Part shown: one piece after another, positions 47,512 to 57,762 of the stretch | How positions within the stretch are numbered: the stretch's first letter is position 1 | Layout of the letters: the number at the start of each line of letters is the position of its first letter | From: Cliona cf. orientalis | Taxonomy: Eukaryota > Porifera > Demospongiae > Clionaida > Clionaidae | Length of the DNA: 64,000 bases | Direction of reading: 5' to 3' | NCBI GenBank assembly: GCA_963930775.1 | Contig: OZ005695.1 | Location: forward strand, 6,324,001-6,388,000 | Position numbers and translations under genes: made by a program | The notes under the pieces: generated by a model | Told to the model about the DNA's origin: nothing | Seen by the model: only the letters and a program-made list of their open reading frames with translations | Database searches by the model: none

Positions 47512-47705
47512 TTATGTGAAATATTATCTAAAAAATCACGATGAGATTATACAGTATTCAAGTGATTCAAAGGATATCATCAAATCAGCATTTGAAAGTG
47601 TTACAATTGAATAGTGCAACAAATGGATCACTCATTCTGGATATAACTAGAAATGCTCTGTGTTACTGTTTTGTGTGCAGCTATACAGTGTCATACTCGA
47701 TCATT

Positions 47706-49512
47706 TCAGAATCCTTGTTCATTGAATATCAGCCATGATTTTCTTATGCATTTCATGATAATATTGCTCTTCTGAAACCCATCTTCCATTAGCTTGTGTA
47801 GCTTCTTTAATTGATCAATACACTCGGAGCGTTGCTGTATACGCTTGCCAGGAGAGGCTTGAGATACACTAGCTGTAGATTTACCACCAGAGACTTTGCT
47901 ATTAAAATAGCGATATTCTGGATGGCTCTCGTAAGATGAGTGCTTCTTCATTTGTATAAGATTAGCCCAGCAGTGAAGTTGTTCTGGGGTATACTTATCA
48001 TTGCTGTGCTTCTCCTTAAGCTTCTCAATAATTTCTTGAATGTCATCCACCCTCTTCATTTGTGCATCAAACCGACCTGACCGCTTGGGAGGAGCATCAT
48101 CAGTGGAGCTGCTATGCGACCTTTTCTTCTCTTTCACTTGTACTTTTATCCACAGATTAACACTCTTTCGGCCATCATACTCCATGTACATTGTTGTCAG
48201 TTCATCATCAGCTGTCAAAGAATATTGCTTGCCTTTGACTCCACGGCCAGGACTCAAGTAACCAAAAAGGAAGTCATGGTTGATCAGCAGTTTTTCAAAC
48301 TTATCAAAGAGTTCATCACGCATATTGGCTACTGAAATGAACTTTGTACCACACCACTCTTCAGTAACGTATCCACCTTTGTTTTCTGGATTGATGATCT
48401 TCGCCGAATACTGGACCTCCTTGCCAGTATCAATTACTTCAACCTCCAGTGATTGAAATCATGAGACAGGGGGAGGGAGGGGGAGAGAGAGAGAGAGAGA
48501 GAGATGGTGTGCATTATTAAAAAAGTATGAACACTACACTATAATAATACTATGGAGCAAAACATAAATCAAGGATGTGAACATTTATCCCTATGTTTGA
48601 ATGCCTGCGCGATTTTACCTCGCTAGCAATTGGGTTGTTGTAAACGGTTACAGAAGTTTCATCTGCCTGCCAGGTCATCGGTTGCGCAGACTCACCGTCG
48701 TGTCGAGTCTGGGGCAGCATAATGCACCTATCAATGTCAAGCCCCACCACCCCCCATAGGGGCGAGGGTGGGGGTAGGGTGGGGATTTGACACCCGAGAA
48801 GTTCAAAGTCCCCGCCCCCTGGGCCAAAATTACAGGAAAATCCCCCTATTTATCAAATTCCATGGGAGCTGTGTATTGACTTTGCCTTGCGCAATAATAA
48901 ATGGTGTATTAATGTATTATGTGCAATAATTGCACACTAAGCACGATCAAATGCCCCTCCCATCCCCTATTGGGTCAAATCCCCCACCCTTTAGGCCAAA
49001 ATTTGCGTCAATGGACTTTGAAATGCCCGACCCTCGCCCCTATGGGGGGTAGTGGGGCTTGACATTGATAGGCGCATAACCAGTCGGGATTGAGTAAAAA
49101 GACTTGAAGGCACAGTTGGGGTCGCAAAGTTAGAACTTGTGCTAGCTTGGGTGTCCATGAGAAGTTCTTCTACAGGTTGTGGTTGTAGCTACAGTGATGG
49201 ACGTGAATAAATTAGGCCAATCACATGATATACATTTTTAATACTGATATAGCTTACTTCATTTCGGATAAATAGTTGTAAACAGCTCCCATCTGGGATT
49301 TCATCGCCTTCAAGAAGATCTAGCCATTGCCCTTGCCACTTTTCTGATTTGATTTTAAAATTCAAAACAGTTGCTGCAGTCAAACCCTTGTCAGAGTATC
49401 TCTCAATAGCTGCCTTCTTCAAATTTTGTAATTCATCTCTAGAATCACCAGCATCAAACTTCACGGGCCTTTTATTGGATGATAGATCGACAAGAACTTC
49501 TTTAGTAGCCAT
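47706..49512 (-). CDS. hypothetical protein, three exons, about 401 codons, with MITE in exon 2
   Basis: Exon 1, 49258-49512, starts MATKEVLVDLSSNKRPVKFD and has a ubiquitin/PB1-like feel (a lysine- and acid-containing N-terminal block ending EIPDGSCLQLFIRNE). Exon 2 spans 48619-49188 and contains a 351-bp MITE. Exon 3, 47706-48443, has LLINHDFLFGYLSPGRGVKG, a basic linker KEKKRSHSSS with PPKRSGRF, and a helical C-terminus. Splice sites GTAAGC/TGTAG and GTAAAA/AG fit, and phases are all zero once the MITE and one 6-bp repeat are ignored (85 + 71 + 245 residues). I recognise no named family; similar proteins of unknown function occur in basal animals, as I recall. As it stands the MITE puts stops in exon 2 unless it is spliced out. 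Confidence 0.6.
48723..49073. mobile_element. 351-bp MITE in a coding exon (GCATAA target repeat)
   Basis: Flanked by GCATAA at 48717-48722 and 49074-49079. Inverted ends: CCTATCAATGTCAAGCCCCA, then CCCCCCATAGGGGCGAGG, matched at the other end. The interior has GGGTCAAATCCCCCACC direct repeats. Minus-strand reading passes from QSRLVM straight to PQTRHDG when the element is removed. Confidence 0.85.
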
Positions 49513-49636
49513 ATTTAACTTGCCAATAACCTGCCAAGCCTGCAAAAGTCTGGAAGAATCGCAGGCGTACACGTGGTTCTTCTTTTGCCATGCGCAGCGA
49601 TGTTCAAGTATTAAAAATAGCGCGCTAGGACACGCG

Positions 49637-49776
49637 CTCGATCAAATGCCCCTCCCAATCCCCTGTTGGGTCAAATGCCCCACCCCTTAGGCCAAAATTT
49701 CCGTCAATGGACGATGAAATGCCCCACCCTCGCCCCTATGGGGGGTAGTGGGGCTTGACATTGATAGGCGCATAAA
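49637..49776. mobile_element. partial second copy of the same MITE (right half)
   Basis: Matches 48941-49076 from CGATCAAATGCCCCTCCC to CATTGATAGGCGCATAA. It lies about 125 bp upstream of the start codon of the hypothetical gene and may form part of its promoter. Confidence 0.85.
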
Positions 49777-49966
49777 TCACCCGAGAAGCGGATGCTTTCG
49801 AGACAAAGCGATCGGAGGAACGATCGTTTCTGCAGGTTGCCTCCCACTTGTCCATTGTTAGGTTAGCCCACACTCGCTGAACACTTTTCCCCTTTCTTGA
49901 CACAAATTGAGCGCGCTCCAACAGAGACATGCAAGCAGCATATATATGCGCATGCATGTACATGAC

Positions 49967-50707
49967 TAGTCTCGTGTACCAGACCACTCCCTCCCAGTGG
50001 CGGATCCAGGGGGGGTAAGGGGGGTGCAAGTGTACCCCCCTTTGGGCTGCATCTAACACTAAGAAGTCACTGATAATAAACTAGATGGAACCCCCCTTTC
50101 TGGCTATAGAACTAAGAAAACTTCTGCTATGGCTCACCTTAGAATGCTTTAGAAGAAATTCGTTCGAAAACAGATCGATTGGACTGGTAGGGCTGGTAGT
50201 TTGTCTCAAAAACGATCAAAATGGGCGTGGTTTTGCCCCAAAGTGGGCGTGGCTTCTAAAATTTCGCGCGCGCTTCGCGCGCAAGACTGTACTACAACCC
50301 CCCTTCTAAAAAATCCTGGATCCGCCACTGCCTCCCCAGCTCTGGATGTATTGCATCACCAGCGCGGGGAAGGGAGGGTCTGGCCACTGTTGCACAGTTT
50401 CCGTGGCACAGGTTGGAATGTGGATATAACCAATGAGATTCAAGCTAGAGTAATGATTAGAAACTTTGAATGCACCTGGAGTAAAGATCAAAGTGTGGTT
50501 ATCATCACTTGTACATGTCTGGAGTAAGATCAATGCACTATCTGTAAACACTGGTGACCACACTACAAGCTGTTATGCACATTTCCCAGCCACATGCATT
50601 CCTCTGTGTCACGGAAACAGTGCAACAGTGGCCAGACCCTCCCTTCCCCTCGCTGGTGATGCAATACATCCAGAGCTGGGGAGGGAGTGGTCTGGTACAC
50701 GAGACTA
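49967..50707. mobile_element. foldback element with 9-bp target repeat GTACATGAC
   Basis: GTACATGAC at 49958-49966 and 50708-50716 bounds ends TAGTCTCGTGTACCAGACCA and the inverse. Inverted arms of about 115 bp contain GATGTATTGCATCACCAGCG and GGGAGGGTCTGGCCACTGTT. The centre is non-coding. The left arm is split by the MITE at 49995-50330. The long arms and 9-bp repeat suggest a MULE- or hAT-related non-autonomous element. Confidence 0.9.
49995..50330. mobile_element. second CAGTGGCGGATC MITE, nested
   Basis: 336 bp, beginning CAGTGGCGGATCCAGGGGGG and ending TCCTGGATCCGCCACTG, flanked by CCTCC at 49990-49994 and 50331-50335. Homologous to 3272-3594. Confidence 0.9.
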
Positions 50708-50734
50708 GTACATGACATGCGACACGCAGCAATC

Positions 50735-50830
50735 TACTAGCCGCGGGGCCGGGGTACGCGCGCGCGCCACGCGCCCCGGCCCCCGCTACTCCGCACGTTC
50801 CAAGTGAAGTGAAATCAACGGATGGTTTTT
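50735..50830. repeat. GC-rich repeat fragment shared with 45570-45620
   Basis: CGCACGTTCCAAGTGAAGTG followed by AAATCAAC is the inverse of the stretch near 45570 (GTTGATTTCATGTCACTTGG). Both adjoin very GC-rich blocks (CGCGCGCGCGCC here, GGGCGGGGCGCGGCCGGGAC there). Confidence 0.55.
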
Positions 50831-50917
50831 GTAAGCGTAGTATTGCCACACCCCAAACTGACTCGGATATCACACTTGTACGCATGCATGCGTGGTAGAA
50901 GATCTGTACCATAGTGT

Positions 50918-51430
50918 AACTAGAGCTCTGTAGAGCACATACCCCGCGCGCACATTTACTTTCGGTGCATGGCTATAATTTTGTAAACTTCAGAGAAATG
51001 GAAAATTTAATGCTGCTTAGCCTACTGGGGGTTCCGGTGACACTTGAAAAAGCACTCTCAGCACCCAGACTAGGAAGATATGAATTTCTACCCTATATTA
51101 GAACATCGACGATCTTTACCAGTCATATGCTTGGCCACTTAGTTGTGCGCATGAGCAGAAAGCACAATTGGTATGTATATGCATTGATGGGCACTGTCGA
51201 TAGGCGTGGCTACGATGGCCAACAAAAAGGCACTATTTGTGACGCTCGTGGACCGTATCCCTCGATTTGATGCACACTGAAGCCAGTTTTTCGCCGAATT
51301 CGATTGATTCGTTGTGATTACGAGTCGCTTAGACGCCTATATTCCGAGATATGACGATTTTTGTGCTAACGACAACAACAACAACGACGACAACGATTAC
51401 TTTACCCCCTTGCGCATGCGCGCGGGGTAA
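50918..51430. repeat. R1 dispersed repeat copy
   Basis: Inverse orientation: starts AACTAGAGCTCTGTAGAGCA, then CATACCCCGCGCGC, and ends CCTTGCGCATGCGCGCGGGG. Same subfamily as the second halves of 529-1470 and 40126-41066. The element at 51448-57630 begins just beyond its end. Confidence 0.8.
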
Positions 51431-52479
51431 ATTATCAACGACGACAATTAACTGTTCGTCGGCTTTCCGTGTACATTGTATAGCCTAGCAGAGGCATGCG
51501 AGCTGGCTCGACAGGGTTGTTGTTTGGAGGGTGTACCCGACCTGAGGCGTGGCTTGTTGTGCACTAATGGTGGAGGCCTTACCGGTGCTATGGATTGGAG
51601 GTTTACAGTGTATTTGCAGCTAAGCATTTGTGGGTTGAGTATGGCCAGGCCTCCGAGTTTATTAATCTGCATCTTTTTCCTTGGAGATACTGGTGATGGG
51701 GATGCGCTATTATCCCCATCCCCCTCCTCAGAGGTGGGTACTGGTCACAACTGATTCAGCATCCAGATCAGTTGGACAGTGGTAGCAAGCCAAGGCTAGA
51801 GGTGGGAGGGTGGGAGCTTTGGTTTGAACTGGTAGCTTTGCTGTTGTCAAGGCCCCGTTGTTTGACTAAGACTGAGCAGTGTTGTTGCGGCAGCCGCTTT
51901 AAGAGTTGCTGTATGGCGCCCTACGATATGCGCATGCGCGTAACCCCGGCGCCCGCGCTTAGCTGATCACACCCTCCTTCAGTTAACTCGGGTTAAACTA
52001 TACGTTGAACCCGCATTTAACTGTTCGTCGGCTTTCCGTGTACATTGTATAGCCTAGCAGAGGCATGCGAGCTGGCTCGACAGGGTTGTTGTTTGGAGGG
52101 TGTACCCGACCTGAGGCGTGGCTTGTTGTGCACTAATGGTGGAGGCCTTACCGGTGCTATGGATTGGAGGTTTACAGTGTATTTGCAGCTAAGCATTTGT
52201 GGGTTGAGTATGGCCAGGCCTCCGAGTTTATTAATCTGCATCTTTTTCCTTGGAGATACTGGTGATGGGGATGCGCTATTACCCCCATCCCCCTCCACTG
52301 GAAGGAGAGCCTCTGAGCGAAGAGGTGATCCTTTCCCTCCAAGGAAATAATTCAGGAAGGTAAGGAACGATGGCATGGTATGACACACCGTTTATCGTGT
52401 TGTGGGGTGCAGTTGTGTATGGTTGCTAATCTACTCGTGGGACAGCACTGAGAGGGAAGTACTAGCTCACTAGATGGCA

Positions 52480-55400
52480 GGGTAATTAAGGTACCAACAA
52501 TTCGAGTGTTGCCATTGGATTGTTCAGTTTGCTGCATTTGTACTGTTCTTTGTGGCAATAGCAGCTGCCGCTCTGACCCTATCTGGAGTCAGGCTTAGCT
52601 AGTCTGGTGCCTCAGATGGTGATAGATGGTACTTTGCCCGAAATTCACTTGCTGCGAGGGGAGTCACCAAAGGAACATTAGTATCTGTACCATATTCTCT
52701 GTAGCTATTGGGGATATCCTGCTGTCAGTAACTACGTCACCAGCTGGGGTTAAGTGGCTGAGGAGCTTTCACCCGCTCTTGTTGGTGGACCAGATCTACA
52801 AGCCCATATGACACGAGGCGCTATAGTATGGGTGTCTCTCGTTGCATGTCTGCCGATGCATATGACTATGTATACAGTCAGAGTATTGAGATGGGATCTG
52901 GGTTGATAAGCGATAGCCAACTGGGGTACCCTTATAGCTAGTGGGTGACTTGTTCAATATGAGTTGCACCACTGGGTAGATGCAGGTTCAGGGTGACCAT
53001 TCTTTGCTAATGTGATGGCCAAGAGGATTTGTCTCGGTAGAGAAGCCGGTGGTAGTATGCATGTTCTTCATAGCATGCTTTTATGTCTTCCTGTCTGTAG
53101 AGCACCAATTTATGCAAGCTTGGAAGGGACAGTCTGCTTAACTAGCTACAGACTGTATAGGCCGCCTCTCCGTTATTGTGCCTAGGGCTTTCATGTCACA
53201 TTATTGCTTAGGGCTGTGTTGAACGCCTTCAACTAGGTGAATTGATCAGCTAATTTTTGATCTCTTACTTAACTCTGCTCTGTGTACTAATTATTGCGTC
53301 CCTTGCAATGGTTACTGAATTTGTAATGATGTTAGCACTGGTCCGAGCAGGGCTGACAAACATGATTGCACGACTACATAGAGGTGATGGTCAATAAGGG
53401 GGGCACTACTATAATATAGGTATTGTGCCCAATGGTGGATATGCCTGTAGCTAGCTGTGTCTCGGAGGGTAGTAGTATGGCCATGGGTGTCATTAAAGCC
53501 AACTTAGACTTGAAGCTAGGTATAGACTGCCTTTATAGTCTGAGCGTGCATGCTTAGTAAATGACATCATTGTCACGAATATCAGTTAATGAGACAAATT
53601 TTGTGGCATAGCCTATCGCAAGAAACTGCTCAGAATCCTAGAGATGCCATTGACTCCTATTTCCGATGGGATGCCAAGTCTGCATGAGAGGCAAGAAGCC
53701 GAATTATTGATAACAGCTTGGATGCTTATGCGGATCCCTTTGCCATTGAGGAGGTAGGTAGTGATGGGCGACATAGCTACTGGCCGTGCATGCCAGAGTT
53801 ATTATAGTATTGGCTATTAATGCCACTAAACTTTGTTGATACCTGGACTACCATAATCCATCACTTAGCGATACACAAGGCACACATGAAGCACTCTTAT
53901 AGCGTAGGTACATTGAGCAGCACTGCATGTCCCCTATTATTAATATTACTGCACGCTGCTCACAAGGATCCCTGTACGTCCTTCTAGCATGACATATGAA
54001 CTTATACTTAAAATTAGCTATGTTAAAATGCATTATTCAGACATAATAAATTTAATTATGATTGCTGATTGCGTAACCACAACTGTGACCACCTATTGCA
54101 GACGCACTGACAGAGTAGGTATTATTATCTGCACAGCATAACATTAATTCCAGTCCCACTCATTACTAACTTAAGGTCGTCAGGTATAGCAGCATGCACA
54201 ATACAGTGTAAGTTAATGCCAGCAGCAAAACAACTACTCGAGGTGTGTAAGTCGGGCATCTGCTACAGACGATCGGTAACGCTTAGTGCATGCATGTGGC
54301 GGGGACTTAGTTCCAGGAGTGCATGCTTGCATGCATGAGCCATTTGTGTCTGAATCTGCTGTGTGGCAGGGGGTAGCGAGTTGGGTTGACCCTGTTGTTG
54401 ACATTGCTGTGTTTATGGGGTATATAAGGTATAAGCCGAGCCTCTTGCTCTCTGGGCTTTGCATTTATGGGATTGTCCCCGACATGCTAGCTGATGCTTC
54501 GCCTCTTGTAGAATTTGGGAGATGCTGCAAAGCCAAGTGTCTGGCTATAGGCCATTATGAGCCTGCATTGCTCTAGTTTGTAGGAGGCATCTAGGGATAG
54601 TACTGGGTATGCATGAGTATTGGGGAAAATGCTCGACCTCAATAAACCAGGTAGCACTCTTCGAGAATGTGTGCAGGTTGTTCAAGCTTCTAACGTGCAG
54701 CGGAATTGTTAGCTTTATGGATGTCGTCTTAATTGCAGCGAGCATGATTAGCACGACACGTTGCGACTACTGAGTGCCTATGTCCGACCCGCTGACATGT
54801 ACAGGGAGACATTATGTACTCTTATTAGTGATGTCAGAGAGCTGACAGAATGGATTGTGTATGATAATTGTACACAAGAGCAGCTAGCTTAATAGCAATA
54901 AATGCCATGGATCCCTGCTGTCTTAGGTCCTCTGGGTGTCTGGATTACTAGCTGATATGTATGCTCTTAGCTAGCTACTCTGCAAATGAATAGCAACTTG
55001 ATATGTTGATTCTCATGAGGTGTCCAGTTTGACGCCAAATTTCAGCTCCCTATCACAGTATGTGAATACAAGCAATGGGTCCTCTACATACGTAGCGGGG
55101 GTGCCGCCCATTGTGTCCTAATATAATTTGAGCAAGAGAATTTTCAATTAGCATATGCAAATGAGCAGTGTTAGCTAGGATTTTCAGCTGCTATGAACGG
55201 GCAATACCTTTGCCATTTCTTGGCTGAAGAAGTTATCAGTGCTGACATGACACCATTTGCTGGATTCGCATTGCAACTGGGAGAGGGAGAATCAGGCCGT
55301 TTTTCTGATCTGCACTGACGGTCATGCCCCATAAGGCAGCCAGATGGCCATTATGCTGAGCATACATTATCTTCCGGAGAATACACTCTGGCCTACAAAT

Positions 55401-55560
55401 ATCAACTGGAGGTGCATAGATATTTTATGGCTGAGGATCATGCGCGGCTTTTGCTGGCTATGTCCTCAGTGACGACTTCATCAGTGGCTCGCATTTAGCA
55501 CTTAAGAGAGCGTGTGCGCTTGCCCTGGACCCTGCCGTTATATTATGACGAAGGTATTGC
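52480..55560 (+). other. interior with faint coding-like traces, no gene called
   Basis: Full of stops. Short coding-like pieces include a hydrophobic helix VQFAAFVLFFVAIAAAALTL (52520-52590), LLCVLIIASLAMVTEFVMML (53270-53330), a stretch with SESAVWQGVASWVD (54350-54400) and LTEWIVYDNCTQEQL (54850-54890). Together they hint at a decayed multi-span membrane protein, possibly a sodium/solute symporter, but no motif is decisive. Confidence 0.2.
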
Positions 55561-55699
55561 CACAATATTATGCTTACCATGGGTTAGCCCATGCCATTGA
55601 GACGTGTGAGGCCAAGATCTAGCCAGTCTCGCACCATAATTGGCTCGCTGCAAACTAGGGCTGAACCTAGTTTTAGCAAAAATCCTATAGTGGGCGTGC

Positions 55700-56180
55700 T
55701 GACCTTTCGGATTTGGAGGAGGGAATAATCCTCCCCTGCATGGTGACACCATATGGAAGTTGGTGGCAAGTGATCCCGGGGGGTGGGGGTGGGAGGCTGA
55801 GCATAGTTTGAGCACCAGTCTTAGCTATAATGGCCTTCTCAGATGTGGGGGAGGGAATAATCCTCCCCTGGTCACACCATGCGTGGTGGACAGCAATCAA
55901 AGGGGGGCGGGAAGCTAATAATAAGCTGAGCATAGTTTGAGCGAGTCCTAGAATATGACTGTAAACCTTTCGGATGTGGGGGAGGGAATAATCCTCCCCC
56001 GGTCACACCACACGTGGTGGACAATTGTCAAATGGGGTGGGAGGCCAATAATAGGCTGAGCATAGTTTGAGCGTAAGACCTAGAATACGACTGCAAACCT
56101 TTCCGGATGTGGGGGAGGGGATAATCCTCCCCCTGTCACACCATACATGGTGGACAGTAATCCAAGAGGGGTGGGGCCTA
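55700..56180. repeat. four tandem units of about 133 bp
   Basis: Each unit contains GAGGGAATAATCCTCCCC, then TCACACCA...GTGGTGGACA, a G-rich block, and GCTGAGCATAGTTTGAGC. Starts near 55704, 55829, 55965 and 56099; the last is truncated. The AATAATCCTCC core is a near-palindrome. Confidence 0.85.
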
Positions 56181-56185
56181 TAAAC

Positions 56186-56215
56186 GGGGGGGGGGGGGGG
56201 GGAGGGGGGGATAGG
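56186..56215. repeat. G-rich homopolymer tract
   Basis: GGGG run of about 17 bases, one A, then more G, directly after the tandem units. Confidence 0.85.
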
Positions 56216-56620
56216 GGCTAATAATTATGCGTATTGGCATTCGTGGAACGCCTTGAGAATGCGACACCAGTCAAGGTGTATGCTGGCCACATATGTTGTT
56301 AAGTGGGTATACTAAAGCTGCAATGCCCTTTCAATAACAGCTCATCCATTCATTATTTTTCTTCTCTTGATTCTCGGAACAGTGCATGCCTATACAGCAA
56401 TACGTTGAGGACTTTGTGTGTTGAAGCATAAGCCAGACTTGATTTTGATTCCCCTTTTAATAGAGCAGCTGCACCACGAGTGAAGCTCACCACCAGCTGC
56501 TATAATGCTACTGGCACAGGGTGGTAAGGCAGCAGTCCTGATAGGGGGATTTATCAGCTATGTATACAGCAATGTAGGCATGGGGCTGCCAGTATTTGGC
56601 CTGTGCCCTTATATATAGCC

Positions 56621-57020
56621 AGCTGGCCTGCTGGTTGGATACTGCCAAACTACTTGGTACCTGCGCACTCTGTGCGTGCGTGCTCAAACACGAGCGCAAG
56701 TGCGAGCTGTGCATATGCGCAATGTACAAGCATGTACACGATGCACGCGTGCTATGGAAGCTTTTTTGCAGCTGCTATTGCCACACATGAACTTTAATAC
56801 AGCAATTGGCATCACATAGCTGGCCTGCTGGTTGGATACTGCCAAACTACCTGGTGACCTGCGCACTCTGTGCGTGCGTGCGTGCTCAAACATGAGCGCA
56901 AGTGCGAGCTGTGCATATGCGCAATGTACAAGCATGTACACGGTTCACGCGTGCTATGGAAGCTTTTTTGCAGCTGCTATTGCCACACATGAACTTTAAT
57001 ACTGCAATTGGCATCACATA
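56621..57020. repeat. two tandem copies of a 197-bp unit
   Basis: Copies at 56621-56817 and 56818-57020, each from AGCTGGCCTGCTGGTTGGAT to CAATTGGCATCACATA, about 97% alike, with a GTGCGTGCGTGC length difference. Chance frames through it repeat the same peptide. Confidence 0.93.
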
Positions 57021-57762
57021 CATTACAATCTTATTGGTTGCACAACACATACTATTTAATCTAAGCTTATTCAATAACTAGCTGCCTCAAATTGTCTGTC
57101 CTGGGCCTGCCCCCTTGGAGTGACCACTCCTCTTGCTGCGAGGGTCACGTCAGGCTTAGCATAGCAACAGCACAATTATAGACGGTTCTCGCGTCAAACA
57201 CTGAACTGCCAGCACCATTACTTTGGTATTCGCTTACCAGTATTGGAGGAGGCGGCGGATAGTACGTAGACGCCGTAGACGAAGAACTTTTTGAAGTTGC
57301 TGGGAACTTCGTATTGGGTAGGGTATATAGCCGGCTTGGCTGGTAGACGTAGCTGAGGTGGTGAGGGCCAAGGAAGTCTCTTCGGGCTGTATACGAGCAG
57401 ATATTTAAAGCAGAATTATTTGACTTTCGTTCAGCTTTGGTTTGAACTGGTAGCTTTGCTGTTGTCAAGGCCCCGTTGTTTGACTAAGACTGAGCAGTGT
57501 TGTTGCGGCAGCCGCTTTAAGAGTTGCTGTATGGCGCCCTACGATATGCGCATGCGCGTAACCCCGGCGCCCGCGCTTAGCTGATCACACCCTCCTTCAG
57601 TTAACTCGGAACTATACGTTGAACCCGCATCGATTACTTTACCCCCTTGCGCATGCGCGCGGGGTAATTATCAATATTGTCATAGATATTATAATATAGA
57701 CTACGTACGTAGTCTATAATATGGTCTATGATACATGATATTGTCGGCTTCAGATAAATCAC

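Larger units (their letters stand above)
45689..47650 (+). pseudogene. DD34E transposase (IS630/Tc1-type), broken by two insertions
   Basis: N-terminal helix-turn-helix region (IAVRVVWQRLGMGMTFRDIA, then IGLGSAHRLYRRF), a linker, then the catalytic domain. First Asp in FVWIDETGSD (46170-46210, now out of frame), second Asp in VLIMDNCSIHH (46800), Glu in PPYSPDLNPAEE (46890-46920). There are 34 residues between the second Asp and the Glu. Defects: a frameshift near 46100, an insertion at 46297-46642, a second insertion at 46931-47511, and a TAG replacing a sense codon at 47612-47614 before the end CNKWITHSGYN. Removing the second insertion and one TTA joins LFS to YVKYYLKNHDE in frame. It would have cut and pasted DNA at inverted termini; now inactive. 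Confidence 0.88.
51448..57630. mobile_element. 6.2-kb element with split direct repeats (PAT/Ngaro-like architecture)
   Basis: Repeat A occurs at 51448-51728 and 52017-52297, near-identical over 281 bp. Repeat B occurs at 51815-52016 and 57433-57630, near-identical except for a 4-base difference. B1 abuts A2 exactly (GAACCCGCAT|TTAACTGTTC), while A1 is the left terminus and B2 the right terminus. Read on the minus strand this is B-interior-A.B-A, the split-direct-repeat order of PAT/Ngaro tyrosine-recombinase retroelements, where the internal junction copies the joined ends of a circle. No target duplication is visible, as expected for that class. The interior has no readable reverse transcriptase or recombinase, so the element is decayed or non-autonomous. 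Confidence 0.6.

Noticed and set aside
51476-52388. Pair of identical short proteins from the A repeats
   Set aside because: Identity follows from the 281-bp direct repeat; frames differ at their ends and have no recognisable domain, so no gene is called.
52480-54600. Sodium/solute symporter pseudogene
   Set aside because: Hydrophobic helices and a WQGVASWVD-like piece are suggestive, but I cannot find a decisive motif or a consistent frame order, so it is only noted as faint traces.
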